From Fibrobacter sp. UWT2 (lineage in GTDB: Bacteria; Fibrobacterota; Fibrobacteria; Fibrobacterales; Fibrobacteraceae), in contig NZ_FRBF01000003.1 of NCBI RefSeq assembly GCF_900142545.1, positions 1 to 64,000 on the forward strand: a stretch of DNA of 64,000 bases, in the 5' to 3' direction. Made by a program: the position numbers and the translations under genes. The notes beneath the pieces are model-generated. The model had not been told where the DNA came from. It saw nothing but the letters and a program-made list of their open reading frames with translations, and made no database searches. Shown here in pieces: positions 1 through 8,431 of the stretch (the first letter of the stretch is position 1; each line of letters starts with the position of its first letter).

Positions 1-59
1 GCATTTCAATTATAATCAAAGGATTTCTTTTTTTCAGCACCGCCAGAAGGCTTCTTTAG

Positions 60-84
60 AACCACCAGCCTAGCTGGTGGTTTT
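60..84 (+). terminator. Rho-independent terminator
   Basis: A 10-bp perfect stem (AACCACCAGC paired with GCTGGTGGTT) with a 3-base loop is followed by a run of T. It probably ends a gene left of the window. Confidence 0.75.
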
Positions 85-94
85 CGTTCTTACA

Positions 95-126
95 AAAATG
101 TCGCTTGATTATCCAAGCGACATTTT
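95..126. terminator. Long perfect hairpin, probable bidirectional terminator
   Basis: A 13-bp perfect stem (AAAATGTCGCTTG with its complement at 114-126) encloses a 6-base loop. The A/T ends give a T-run on either strand, so it could act in both directions. It lies 11 bases after the first terminator. Confidence 0.6.
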
Positions 127-375
127 CTTAAAAAATTCAAAGTCACTTTTTGTCACTAATTCTGTTCAAGCCTAACCCTATATTAAGCTATAAAGAAAAA
201 GTATTTTACAAGCTCATTTTTATTTCTACTTTTGTCGTACAAAAATTCGAGAACGTCATGTTCCGAAGAGCAAACAAATCAGAACGAGGATACCTATATG
301 TGTAGACTTTATAATTTTGCTCAAGGCATTTGCCAGTAAGCACTCACCCCCACCAAACAAAATTTAATCGCATCG

Positions 376-394
376 TGCAAAAAAGTTTTTTGCA
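376..394. promoter_or_regulatory. Perfect palindrome upstream of porin, candidate operator
   Basis: TGCAAAAAA, one central G, then TTTTTTGCA: a 19-bp perfect inverted repeat 43 bp before the porin ATG. Its symmetry and position fit a dimeric regulator site controlling the porin-ABC importer genes. The regulator is not identifiable. The T-run could instead belong to a weak terminator or attenuator. Confidence 0.4.
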
Positions 395-437
395 TGGTTG
401 CTCAACTCATAAAATTTTTCAATCAGGAGATTTATAA

Positions 438-1649
438 ATGAATATCAATTCGAAAAATATTGCTGCCAAGATTATCCTTTTATCTGCAATCACCTCTTTC
501 GCCGCAGAACCTCTTTCTGTCACTACAAAGTCTGGCGTAACCGCAACACTCTACGGTTTTGCATCTCTCAACGCCGCCTACGAAGATTCCAAGAGCAATA
601 ACGGCAACTTCGCCAACTTCGTTGCAGCCTCGGACCTTACCAACGAAAACGATGGCGGCTGGCATCTCACCCCGAATCTAACTCGAATCGGTTTCAATCT
701 TTCGAGCGGTAACGATACGACTTATTTCAAGGCCAACGGTAAAGTCGAAGTAGACTTTTACGGTGGTGGTTCCGCCAACAATCCTAACCCGCGTCTCCGC
801 CACGGCTACGGTGAAATTTCTTTCGGCAAGACTGGATTCTCTATTTTGGGCGGTCAAACTTGGGACGTGATTTCTCCGTTGGTGACCCCGACTCTCAACG
901 CAGGCGTTCTCAATAACTCCGGCGACGCAGGCCTTCGTAGAGCTCAGCTGAGACTCACCGAGAAAATTCCTGTTGGTGAAGGCTCCGTGGATATTGCCGC
1001 CGCTGTTGTCCGCACCATCGGCGAAAACCAGCCGTACAATTCCTCTTCTGCCTCTGAAACCGGTACCGACGCTGACATTCCTACTTTCCAGGGCCGCATC
1101 GGCATTACGCTTCCGCTGTGGGTGGAAAACAAGAAGGCTGGTTTGGGCGTTTCTGGCCATTACGGACAAGAAGAAATCGACTTGGACGCAACTGGCGACA
1201 CCAAGAATATTCCTACTTGGTCTGCTAACGTCGACTTGACTCTCCCCATCACGGGCGCAATCACCCTCCTTGGCGAAGGATTTATCGGCGAAAATCTGGA
1301 TACATACGCTGCCGGCATCGGGCGCGGATTTGTCGCCAACACCGAAGACCCCGAAAGCGTCAAGAGCATCAAGGCATACGGCGGATGGTTTGCCCTGCAA
1401 GCTAAACTGATCCAAAAACTGGCAATTAACGCTGGTGCGGGCATTGACAAGCTGGACCGCGATGACATCGAAACTGTGGGCGGCCGCGAACAGAACATTT
1501 CCGTTTTCGCAAACGCCACCTACAGCCTGACCGATGCATTCTCGCTCGGATTTGAATACTTGCACGTTCAAACCGATTACCTGACCGCCGGCACCGTGAA
1601 AGAAGCCGACTTGAACCGTTATCAACTTTCTGCAACTTATGGTTTCTAA
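438..1649 (+). CDS. Outer-membrane porin, DcaP-like
   Basis: The 403-residue protein has a signal peptide of about 22 residues (cleavage near SFA|AEP) and then alternating amphipathic strands rich in Gly, Asn and aromatic residues. It ends in ...SATYGF, and the terminal Phe is the usual signal for outer-membrane assembly. The overall look (short signal, GFASLNAAYED start, repeated strands to the end) resembles the DcaP-type porin family, which forms trimeric channels for small anions. GGAG lies 8 bases before ATG. The ABC binding protein starts 17 bp downstream, so the porin may admit that importer's substrate; this is inference from position. Confidence 0.7.
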   Translation: MNINSKNIAAKIILLSAITSFAAEPLSVTTKSGVTATLYGFASLNAAYEDSKSNNGNFANFVAASDLTNENDGGWHLTPNLTRIGFNLSSGNDTTYFKANGKVEVDFYGGGSANNPNPRLRHGYGEISFGKTGFSILGGQTWDVISPLVTPTLNAGVLNNSGDAGLRRAQLRLTEKIPVGEGSVDIAAAVVRTIGENQPYNSSSASETGTDADIPTFQGRIGITLPLWVENKKAGLGVSGHYGQEEIDLDATGDTKNIPTWSANVDLTLPITGAITLLGEGFIGENLDTYAAGIGRGFVANTEDPESVKSIKAYGGWFALQAKLIQKLAINAGAGIDKLDRDDIETVGGREQNISVFANATYSLTDAFSLGFEYLHVQTDYLTAGTVKEADLNRYQLSATYGF

Positions 1650-1666
1650 CGAAGGAGACTTGAATA

Positions 1667-2707
1667 ATGAATCAGAAACAAATTTTCAATAAAATCCGCA
1701 ATCGAATCGCTTTCACATTCCTCTTTAGCCTCGCCTGCGCTACTTCTGCAATCGCCGCAGACAAAATTTCCATCGGTTACCTGTCTTCTACAGGTCAAGG
1801 AAAATTCTTTATCGCTAAAGATGCTGGCATTTTCGAGAAAAATGGCCTTGACGTAACGCTCGTAGAATTTTCGAATTCTGGCGACGGCATTGCCGCTGTC
1901 CGCGCAGGTAAACTCGATGCAGGCGCATTCGGTTCGCTCGCTCCGCTTATTCACATTTCGCAGGGTGCCGACATCCGCGTGATTGGTGGCATCATGGGCG
2001 GTGACCAGGCCGTGATTACCCGCAAAGAAAACGCAGCCTCCGTCAAAAAGTTGAGTGACCTCAAGGGCAAGAAAATTGCCACCATTCGCCTGGGTACTGC
2101 CGACGCCATCGTTCGCGGCGGCCTCAAGAAAGAAGGCGTTGACTGGCGCAAGGATGTCACCATCGTAGAACTCAAGAATCCGCCTGCCGTTATCGAAGCC
2201 GTCAAGAACGGAAGCGTATTCGCCGGCGTCACTTGGGGCCCTCACGACCTCCGCGCCGAAGAAGCAGGCCTTTCTGTGGTGCTCCGCAGTAAGGACATTA
2301 ACCCTGGCCATATTTGCTGCCGCCTCATTGCTTCGCTCCGCAAAATCGAAGGCCGCGACGATGTTTACAAGCGCCTGGTCAAGTCGCTGATCGAAGCCGA
2401 AGAACTGGTGCAAAATGACCACAAGAAGAGTGTGGAAATTATTGCCAAGTGGATCAAGCTCGATACCGCCCTTGTCAACAAGGCGTTCTACAGCGGGCAC
2501 GTCACGCAGGATACGGACCCGAACGTGAAGGGTGTCGAATTCTTCTGGGATTTCTTGAAAGATGCTGAATTTATCAAATCTGACAGGAAAGTCTCCGAAT
2601 ACGTTCGCACCGATTTCTACAAGGCCGCCATCGCAGAACTTCGCAAGGAAAATCCCAAGTCCGAATTCTACGCCAAGGCAGAAAATATTTTCAAATCCAG
2701 GAATTAA
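1667..2707 (+). CDS. ABC transporter substrate-binding protein, NMT1/TauA type
   Basis: The 346-residue periplasmic protein has a signal peptide of about 30 residues (SAIA|ADK). The mature start, KISIGYLSSTGQGKFFIAKDAGIF..GLDVTLVEF, is the typical opening of the NMT1/SsuA/TauA/NrtA binding-protein family. These bind sulfonates, taurine, nitrate or pyrimidine precursors; the sequence does not say which. AAGGAG lies just before ATG. It is followed by its ATPase (gap 7 bp) and permease, giving a complete importer with a porin in front. A paralogue without transporter partners is at 24487-25515. Confidence 0.8.
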   Translation: MNQKQIFNKIRNRIAFTFLFSLACATSAIAADKISIGYLSSTGQGKFFIAKDAGIFEKNGLDVTLVEFSNSGDGIAAVRAGKLDAGAFGSLAPLIHISQGADIRVIGGIMGGDQAVITRKENAASVKKLSDLKGKKIATIRLGTADAIVRGGLKKEGVDWRKDVTIVELKNPPAVIEAVKNGSVFAGVTWGPHDLRAEEAGLSVVLRSKDINPGHICCRLIASLRKIEGRDDVYKRLVKSLIEAEELVQNDHKKSVEIIAKWIKLDTALVNKAFYSGHVTQDTDPNVKGVEFFWDFLKDAEFIKSDRKVSEYVRTDFYKAAIAELRKENPKSEFYAKAENIFKSRN

Positions 2708-2714
2708 GGAAAGT

Positions 2715-3530
2715 ATGACAACAAAGCAAAATGGTTTTGAAACAACGAATCTCGGTTTTTCGTACGATGGCAGAGCCATCCTGAAAGACATCAACTTGAA
2801 AATCAACCAAGGAGAATTCGTATGCCTGCTAGGCGAAAGCGGTAGTGGCAAGACCACTTTGCTTAACCTTCTCGCCGGGCTGACCAAGCCGAGCGAGGGA
2901 CATGTCTACTGGAAAGGAAAAGAAATCGAAAAGCCTTCTGCCGAAAGGAGTGTAGTCTTTCAGGACTACACCCTTTTCCCTTGGCTTACCCTTCTCCAAA
3001 ATGTAACGCTCGCCATTAAAAAGACAAAAAAGCTGAAGACGAGCTACGCCAAAAATTTAGCCGAAGAATACTTGAACTTAGTAGGACTTTCTGGAAGCCT
3101 GCATAAATACCCCTTTGAACTTTCGGGCGGAATGCGCCAGCGCGGAGCCATAGCGCGTGCCTTAAGTGTCAGCGCTGACGCCCTTCTTTTAGACGAACCC
3201 TTTGGCGCTCTCGACCCCGTAAACCGTGCAAGCCTCCAGGATTTGGTGCTGGAACTTTGCCGCGGCGTCAAGGACCGTCCTATTACCACATTATTTGTCA
3301 CGCACGACATTCGCGAAGCCGTTTATCTCGGGAGCCGCATTATCGTTTTAGGCTCTACCCCGGGGCGTATCATTGCAGACATCCCGCTTGATTTCCCGGT
3401 AAAGAAGAATCGTGGCGACTGGTTTCGCAACGAAAAAGTCCAAGAAACCATTGCAACTATTGAAGACGCCTACCACAAGGACATCCTTGAAAAACTAGGC
3501 CACATTGTACAAGGAGGTGCCAGCATATGA
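2715..3530 (+). CDS. ABC transporter ATP-binding protein, nitrate/sulfonate/taurine type
   Basis: 271 residues, with ATG at 2715 chosen because AAGGA lies just upstream; the frame stays open further left but there it overlaps the binding-protein gene. Walker A GESGSGKTT is at residues 40-48, followed by the Q loop (VFQDYTLFPW), signature LSGGMRQR, Walker B LLLDEPFGALD and switch His (FVTHDIREAV). All catalytic motifs are intact. The family energises import through TauC/SsuC-type permeases. Its last codons overlap the permease start (ATGA), showing translational coupling. Confidence 0.9.
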   Translation: MTTKQNGFETTNLGFSYDGRAILKDINLKINQGEFVCLLGESGSGKTTLLNLLAGLTKPSEGHVYWKGKEIEKPSAERSVVFQDYTLFPWLTLLQNVTLAIKKTKKLKTSYAKNLAEEYLNLVGLSGSLHKYPFELSGGMRQRGAIARALSVSADALLLDEPFGALDPVNRASLQDLVLELCRGVKDRPITTLFVTHDIREAVYLGSRIIVLGSTPGRIIADIPLDFPVKKNRGDWFRNEKVQETIATIEDAYHKDILEKLGHIVQGGASI

Positions 3531-4291
3531 GAACTTTTACAAAATACTTATCCAAGTTTTCGGGAATCCTTTTTCTTCTCTTCTTATTAGGAATTTGGGT
3601 GCTAATCAGTTGCGGCCCGGAATGGGACAGTCAATACCTGTTCCCGTCTCCTAAGGCAATCCTGAAAGCGCTCTTTGATTCTCGCGAAGAACTTTTGCGC
3701 AGTGCGGGAGCGTCTCTTTTAAAACTGGTGCCCGCCTATTTGGTCGCATCGATTGTCGGAATTTCTATCGGAATCGTTTCTGGTTCCGTTCCATGGGTAT
3801 CGAACATGCTAAAACCTATTTCCAGGTTTGCGGCCCCCATTCCGCCCAACGTCTACATTCCTTACGCTATCGCCATTTTACCGACGTTCTATTTGTCTTC
3901 GACATTCATCATTTTTATTGCCGCCTTTTGGCCCATCTACTTGAATACGGCTGCCGGTGCCGCCGAAATCCCCGAAAAATACAAGCGTAACGCTGCCATC
4001 ATCGGAATCGGAAAGTTTGAATACCTGTGGAGAATCGCCCTTGTAGCAAGCCTGCCGTCAATATTTTCGGGGCTTTCTGTAGGCATGGGACTTTCGTTCA
4101 TCATGCTCACCGTGGCTGAACTTTTCGGCGAAAATACGGGACTTGGTCACTTCGTGCAATTTTACGCGGACTATTCCGATTATCCTAACATGGTTGCAGG
4201 CATTCTTTGGACAGGCATTGTGGTGCTTGCGATTATGGAACTGTGTGAACTTGTTAAACGCAAGCTCCTGTTCTGGACAAAAGCGAACTAG
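3527..4291 (+). CDS. ABC transporter permease, TauC/SsuC/NrtB type
   Basis: A 254-residue inner-membrane protein with about six hydrophobic segments. The cytoplasmic EAA-type loop is visible near residues 145-160 (GAAEIPEKYKRNAAIIGIGKF), where it docks on the ATPase. The start overlaps the ATPase stop. Length and loop fit the binding-protein-dependent permeases of the taurine/sulfonate/nitrate group. Together with the two preceding genes it makes a full importer. Confidence 0.88.
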   Translation: MRTFTKYLSKFSGILFLLFLLGIWVLISCGPEWDSQYLFPSPKAILKALFDSREELLRSAGASLLKLVPAYLVASIVGISIGIVSGSVPWVSNMLKPISRFAAPIPPNVYIPYAIAILPTFYLSSTFIIFIAAFWPIYLNTAAGAAEIPEKYKRNAAIIGIGKFEYLWRIALVASLPSIFSGLSVGMGLSFIMLTVAELFGENTGLGHFVQFYADYSDYPNMVAGILWTGIVVLAIMELCELVKRKLLFWTKAN

Positions 4292-4349
4292 TCATGATTA
4301 GTAACACTTCAAAAATATTTATATTGGCGGTGAAAATTGGAGATTTAAA

Positions 4350-4919
4350 ATGAGCCTGACCGTCGAACGCGCAAAAGAAATCAGCAAGGGCCACGTGACC
4401 GAAGAATCGCTGGTCATCCATTCCCTCAACGTATGCTACGCCATGGGCGCCATGGCCAAACACTTCGGCGAAGACGTTGAACACTGGCAAGCCGTGGGCT
4501 ATCTGCATGATTACGACTACCAGGAATTCCCCGAAGAACACCTGCAGCACACCGAAAAGGAACTGCTCGCGCAGGGCGTCTCCGAAGAAGACGTGCGCGC
4601 CATTTTGGCACACGGCTTTGAAATCGTGAACCAGGTGGAACCCAAGACCAACATGGAAAAGAGCCTGTTCACCGTCGACGAACTCACCGGAATCATCCAG
4701 GCCTGCGCAAGGATGCGCCCCAACGGAATTTTGGACCTCGAAGTGAAAAGTTTCATGAAGAAGTTCAAGGACAAGAAATTCGCCGCCAAGTGCAACCGCG
4801 ACTACATCCTGAAAGGCTGCGCCCTACTCGGCATGGACGTGAAAGACGTCGCCGCCATCTGCATTGAGGGCATGCGCGAACACGCCGCCGAAATCGGCCT
4901 TGCCGGTAGCGCCGCGTAA
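4350..4919 (+). CDS. HD-domain protein
   Basis: A 189-residue soluble protein. The metal-binding HD signature is seen as H24 (IHSLNV), H53-D54 (GYLHDYDY) and downstream His residues at 64 and 67. The family comprises metal-dependent phosphohydrolases acting on nucleotides or related phosphoesters; no substrate can be assigned. GGAG lies 7 bases before ATG. It stands 58 bp after the permease, so it may be in the same transcript or separately initiated. The stop codon lies inside an 8-bp inverted repeat (TAGCGCCG with CGGCGCTA) that could end the transcript. Confidence 0.7.
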   Translation: MSLTVERAKEISKGHVTEESLVIHSLNVCYAMGAMAKHFGEDVEHWQAVGYLHDYDYQEFPEEHLQHTEKELLAQGVSEEDVRAILAHGFEIVNQVEPKTNMEKSLFTVDELTGIIQACARMRPNGILDLEVKSFMKKFKDKKFAAKCNRDYILKGCALLGMDVKDVAAICIEGMREHAAEIGLAGSAA

Positions 4920-4937
4920 TTACGGCGCTATCCAAAA

Positions 4938-4967
4938 TCCGTAAAGTTTTTAAAAAACCGTTACGGA
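4938..4967. repeat. Nested inverted repeat at left edge of the restriction island
   Basis: TCCGTAA at 4938-4944 pairs with TTACGGA at 4961-4967. Inside them GTTTTT (4946-4951) pairs with AAAAAC (4953-4958), giving a cruciform-like element. It separates the HD gene from hsdR and could be a terminator or an island boundary. No matching copy was found at the right edge near 15.3 kb. Confidence 0.45.
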
Positions 4968-4980
4968 GCGTCAAAAGGCC

Positions 4981-5020
4981 ACCTTTTAATGCAAATATGA
5001 TATATATTTGTATTAAAGGT
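4981..5020. promoter_or_regulatory. 40-bp imperfect palindrome directly before hsdR
   Basis: The left arm ACCTTTTAATGCAAATAT mirrors the right arm ATATTTGTATTAAAGGT with one gap and one mismatch, around a GATAT centre. It ends 5 bases before the hsdR ATG. Its AT content makes it both a possible operator and a promoter (TATATATTTG inside). No separate controller gene is present nearby, so the binding factor is unknown; it might be one of the Fic-HTH proteins. Confidence 0.5.
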
Positions 5021-5025
5021 TTTTT

Positions 5026-7335
5026 ATGCCCGAAAACAAGAAAGAACTTTCCGAAGAAGATATCAAGAACCGCTACATAACGCCGGCGTTAAACGCTGTA
5101 GGCTGGGCGGCCGAAGATATGCGCATGGAAAAGTATTTCACCGACGGGCGCGTTATTTTTCAGGGCGGCAAGCATGCCCGCAAGCAGGGTAAAAAGGCAG
5201 ACTATCTGCTTTATTCTGCCCCCAACTATCCGATCGCTATTGTCGAGGCGAAAGACAACAACCACCCTGTGGGCGGTGGTTTGCAACAGGCGATGGATTA
5301 CGCCGAAATTCTCGACATTCCGTTTGCATACAGCAGCAACGGCGACGGCTTTGTGGAGCATGACTTTTTGACAGGAATGGAAGCGGAAATTCCGCTTGAC
5401 AAGTTCCCAACTCGCGAGCAACTTCTTGCGCGTGTGCGAGCAAGCAAGAAATTCACTCCGGAACAGGAAACCGTCATCAACCAGCCATACTACTGGGACG
5501 CGGACACGCACGCTCCCCGTTACTACCAGCGTATTGCGATCAACCGCACGATTGAGGCGGTCGCGAAAGGCCAGCAGAGAATATTGCTCGTGATGGCGAC
5601 GGGTACAGGCAAAACCTATACGGCTTTCCAGATTATCGAACGCCTGCACAAGTCCGGCTGCAAAAAGAAAATCCTGTACCTAGCAGACCGCAATGTTTTG
5701 ATTGACCAGACCATGGTCCAAGATTTCAAGCCCTTCAAGAAAATCATGACCAAGATAAAGGGCAAGGAACTAGATTCCAGTTTTGAAATCTACATGGCGC
5801 TTTACCAGCAGCTGGTTTCTTATGATGAAGGCGTACCCGATCCGTTTACGGAATTCAAGCCTGAATTTTTCGACTTGATTCTGGTGGACGAATGTCATCG
5901 CGGTTCAGCAAAAGAAGATTCCGAATGGCGAAAAATTCTGGAATACTTCAGCGGCGCAACGCAGATTGGCATGACGGCAACACCCAAGGTCAAGAACGGT
6001 GCAAACAACCTGGAATATTTTGGCGAACCGATTTTCACGTACTCGTTGAAGCAAGGTATTGAAGATGGGTTCCTTGCGCCGTATCGCGTGACAAACAGTT
6101 TCTTGAATGTAGATTTGAACGGCTGGACGCCCGAAAGCGCGCAAGAAATAGACCTCTTTGGGAACGTGATTCCGGAGCAACTTTACCAGCGCCCGGATTT
6201 TGGCCGCGAACTTGTCATCAAGACTCGTCGCGAAGTTGTTGCCAGGCGCATTACCCAGATGCTTTACAAGATTGGCCGCATGACCAAGACTATTGTATTC
6301 TGCCCCGATGTAGAAGAAGCCGAAGCGATGCGCCAACTGCTTGCGACTTTGAATGCCGACATGATGAAGGAAGACCCGCGCTACGTCATGCGCATTACGG
6401 GCGATGATGCTGTCGGCAAAAAACAGCTCGGAAACTTTATTGAACCCGACGAACCCTATCCGGTGGTGGTGACAACATCAGAAATGTTGAGCACTGGTGT
6501 AGATTGCAAAACCTGCGGGCTTATCGTCATTGACAAGGAAATCGGATCGATGACGGAGTTCAAGCAGATTGTAGGCCGCGGCACTCGTCTCAAGACAGAC
6601 AAGGGCAAATGGCATTTCGAAATCCTTGATTTTCGCAATGCGACAAAACTGTTCAAGGACCCCGAATTCGATGGCGAGCCCGAAATGCCCGAGGAACCTC
6701 ATGGACATGGCAGAGGATTTCACGAACCGCCTCCGCCTCCATATAACGCTGGCCCCAAGAAATACTACATCAATCACGTGGAAGTGAAGATTGACGCCGA
6801 GACGGTTTCGTATCTGGGAGCCGACGGCAAGACTCAGGTGGTCGAAAGTTTTACCGACTTTACCCGCAAGAATATCCGCGGCAAATTCGCAACACTTGAT
6901 GACTTTATCAAGCGTTGGACAGCCGAAGAACGCAAGGCTGCCGTTGTTGAAGAACTCAAGGAATACGATGTTCTGATTGACGCAATCCGCGAGGCGAACC
7001 CGGACTTGGCGAAAGTCGATGTTTTCGATATTATTTGCCACGTGGCGTTCGACCAAAAGCCACTGACTCGCAGCGAACGCGCGAACAACGTGAAAAAGCG
7101 TAATTATTTGGCAAAATATGAGGGCAAGGCCCGCGAGGTTTTGGAAGCCCTTCTCGTAAAATATGCCGATGACGGCATTTTGCAGATGGAACAGAACGAA
7201 GTCCTGAAACTCGACCCGTTCAGCCATATTGGCACCGTTCCCAAGATTATGAAGCTTTTTGGCGGCCGCGAAGGCTACGAGGCCGCAGTTATAGACCTGA
7301 AAAAGCAGCTCTACTTGACCGACGACGTCGCATAA
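5026..7335 (+). CDS. hsdR: Type I restriction enzyme R (endonuclease/translocase) subunit
   Basis: A 769-residue protein. The N-terminal nuclease domain shows the PD-(D/E)XK pattern (ADYLLYS..PIAIVEAKD, near residues 62-75). The SF2 motor follows, with Walker A MATGTGKTYTAF near residue 190, DECHRGS near 288, GMTATP near 314 and a helicase C domain ending in a GRGTRL-type motif VI. The C-terminal part matches the R-subunit tail of EcoEI-like enzymes. It cuts DNA after translocation when bound to HsdM and HsdS. It is unusually separated from hsdM by a Fic gene. The length is normal for the EcoEI-type R subunit. Confidence 0.9.
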   Translation: MPENKKELSEEDIKNRYITPALNAVGWAAEDMRMEKYFTDGRVIFQGGKHARKQGKKADYLLYSAPNYPIAIVEAKDNNHPVGGGLQQAMDYAEILDIPFAYSSNGDGFVEHDFLTGMEAEIPLDKFPTREQLLARVRASKKFTPEQETVINQPYYWDADTHAPRYYQRIAINRTIEAVAKGQQRILLVMATGTGKTYTAFQIIERLHKSGCKKKILYLADRNVLIDQTMVQDFKPFKKIMTKIKGKELDSSFEIYMALYQQLVSYDEGVPDPFTEFKPEFFDLILVDECHRGSAKEDSEWRKILEYFSGATQIGMTATPKVKNGANNLEYFGEPIFTYSLKQGIEDGFLAPYRVTNSFLNVDLNGWTPESAQEIDLFGNVIPEQLYQRPDFGRELVIKTRREVVARRITQMLYKIGRMTKTIVFCPDVEEAEAMRQLLATLNADMMKEDPRYVMRITGDDAVGKKQLGNFIEPDEPYPVVVTTSEMLSTGVDCKTCGLIVIDKEIGSMTEFKQIVGRGTRLKTDKGKWHFEILDFRNATKLFKDPEFDGEPEMPEEPHGHGRGFHEPPPPPYNAGPKKYYINHVEVKIDAETVSYLGADGKTQVVESFTDFTRKNIRGKFATLDDFIKRWTAEERKAAVVEELKEYDVLIDAIREANPDLAKVDVFDIICHVAFDQKPLTRSERANNVKKRNYLAKYEGKAREVLEALLVKYADDGILQMEQNEVLKLDPFSHIGTVPKIMKLFGGREGYEAAVIDLKKQLYLTDDVA

Positions 7336-7348
7336 TATATATATTTAG

Positions 7349-7432
7349 AATGTCGGTGTAAATGTCGGGGTATTTGTCAGTGTAAATGACTATGTATCTG
7401 TCGGGGTATTTGTCATATTATTTGTCGGAGTA
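7349..7432 (+). repeat. Seven copies of a 12-bp tandem repeat before a fic gene
   Basis: Seven 12-base units of the form aatgtcggNgta / tttgtcggNgta lie head to tail directly before the Fic start at 7436. The array stays open in the Fic reading frame back to a TAG at 7346 and would read as NVGV-type tetrapeptides. It lacks ATG, GTG or TTG, so it is probably untranslated. The units resemble the AATGTCACAGTA repeats inside the second Fic gene at 15042-15110. Confidence 0.8.
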
Positions 7433-7435
7433 AAT

Positions 7436-8413
7436 ATGTACGAGCCGCCATACAAACTGAACTCAGAAATTTTGAAAATAGCGACGGAAATATCGTCGCT
7501 GGTTGAACGCTTTGTCATCCGTTTGGAACAAGCCGACTCTCTTAAATTGCGCAAGGCGAATAAAATCAAGAGTATTCATAGTTCTCTTGCCATTGAAGGG
7601 AATTCTTTGAGCGAAGATGTGGTGAGCGACATTATTAACGGCAAAAGAGTCCTTGCACCTGCGCGAGAAATTCTTGAGGTCAAGAACGCCTTGGCGACAT
7701 ACGAACTGTACCCCAAATTGAACGCTTTTTCAGTTAAGGATCTTTTAAAAGCTCATGGCGTAATGATGCAGGGAATCGCCCTAGATGCAGGAAATTTCCG
7801 TAACTGCAATGAGGGTGTTTTTAAAGGGAAAAAATGCATTCACTTGGCCCCACCGCCAAATCGAGTTCCGGCGCTCATGGCGGATTTGTTTGAATGGCTA
7901 AAGAAGAGCAACGAACATCTGCTTATTCGTTCTTGCGTATTCCATTACGAATTTGAATTTATACACCCGTTTAGTGACGGCAACGGCCGTATGGGTAGGC
8001 TTTGGCAATCCCTTATTCTTGGAAAATGGAACCCGGCCTTTGAACATCTGCCGATAGAGAATATGGTGTATGCGAACCAGCAAAAGTATTATGACGCTAT
8101 TGCAAAGTCCTCTGCTTCGAGCGAATGCAGTGCATTTATCGTATTCATGCTTCAGAACATCCTTGATTCATTGAAAAAATTTAAGGATGCTCCTATTGAA
8201 GGTGATGTTTCAACAGTAACCGAAACGAAACTCTCGACACGTCAGCAAAAAATTGTTGATATGATCCGAAAAGACGATATCACGATTGCAAGTGTCGCGA
8301 AAAAATTGAAAGTTTCTGAACGAACTATCGAACGTGAAATGTCGAAACTGCAGCAACTGATGGTTATTTACCGCGAGGGTTCAGACAAAACCGGCCGTTG
8401 GCTCGTCAAATAA
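7436..8413 (+). CDS. Fic family protein with N-terminal inhibitory motif and C-terminal HTH
   Basis: A 325-residue protein. The inhibitory motif SSLAIEGN is at residues 49-56 and the full Fic catalytic loop HPFSDGNGRMGR starts at H177. By family knowledge these proteins transfer AMP (or a related nucleotide moiety) onto protein side chains, and the S..E(G/N) helix blocks ATP binding until relieved. The last 60 residues form a helix-turn-helix (RQQKIVDMIRKDD..SVAKKLKVSERTIEREMSKL), so the protein may bind DNA and autoregulate. It sits between hsdR and hsdM in the same orientation. All catalytic residues are intact. Confidence 0.88.
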   Translation: MYEPPYKLNSEILKIATEISSLVERFVIRLEQADSLKLRKANKIKSIHSSLAIEGNSLSEDVVSDIINGKRVLAPAREILEVKNALATYELYPKLNAFSVKDLLKAHGVMMQGIALDAGNFRNCNEGVFKGKKCIHLAPPPNRVPALMADLFEWLKKSNEHLLIRSCVFHYEFEFIHPFSDGNGRMGRLWQSLILGKWNPAFEHLPIENMVYANQQKYYDAIAKSSASSECSAFIVFMLQNILDSLKKFKDAPIEGDVSTVTETKLSTRQQKIVDMIRKDDITIASVAKKLKVSERTIEREMSKLQQLMVIYREGSDKTGRWLVK

Positions 8414-8431
8414 AGTTTTAGTAGGTAATAT

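Larger units (their letters stand above)
1..437. other. Gene-free leader before the porin operon
   Basis: No convincing coding region is seen. The first 130 bases hold two hairpins of terminator type, so the segment probably ends an upstream transcript lying outside the window. The remainder is AT-rich and should contain the promoter of the porin-ABC genes. It includes a perfect palindrome at 376-394 and a ribosome site GGAG 8 bases before the porin ATG. I could not identify a clear -35/-10 pair. Confidence 0.6.

Noticed and set aside
1-59. 3' end of a tRNA or other RNA gene
   Set aside because: No CCA-type acceptor stem or cloverleaf arm could be formed; only the later hairpins are convincing.
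678-1625. Long open frame on the minus strand opposite the porin gene
   Set aside because: It is a shadow of the porin codon pattern, lacks a ribosome site and has no recognisable domain, while the plus frame has a signal peptide and a porin end.
7349-7432. CRISPR-like array
   Set aside because: Units are 12 bp with no spacers, so it is a simple tandem repeat.
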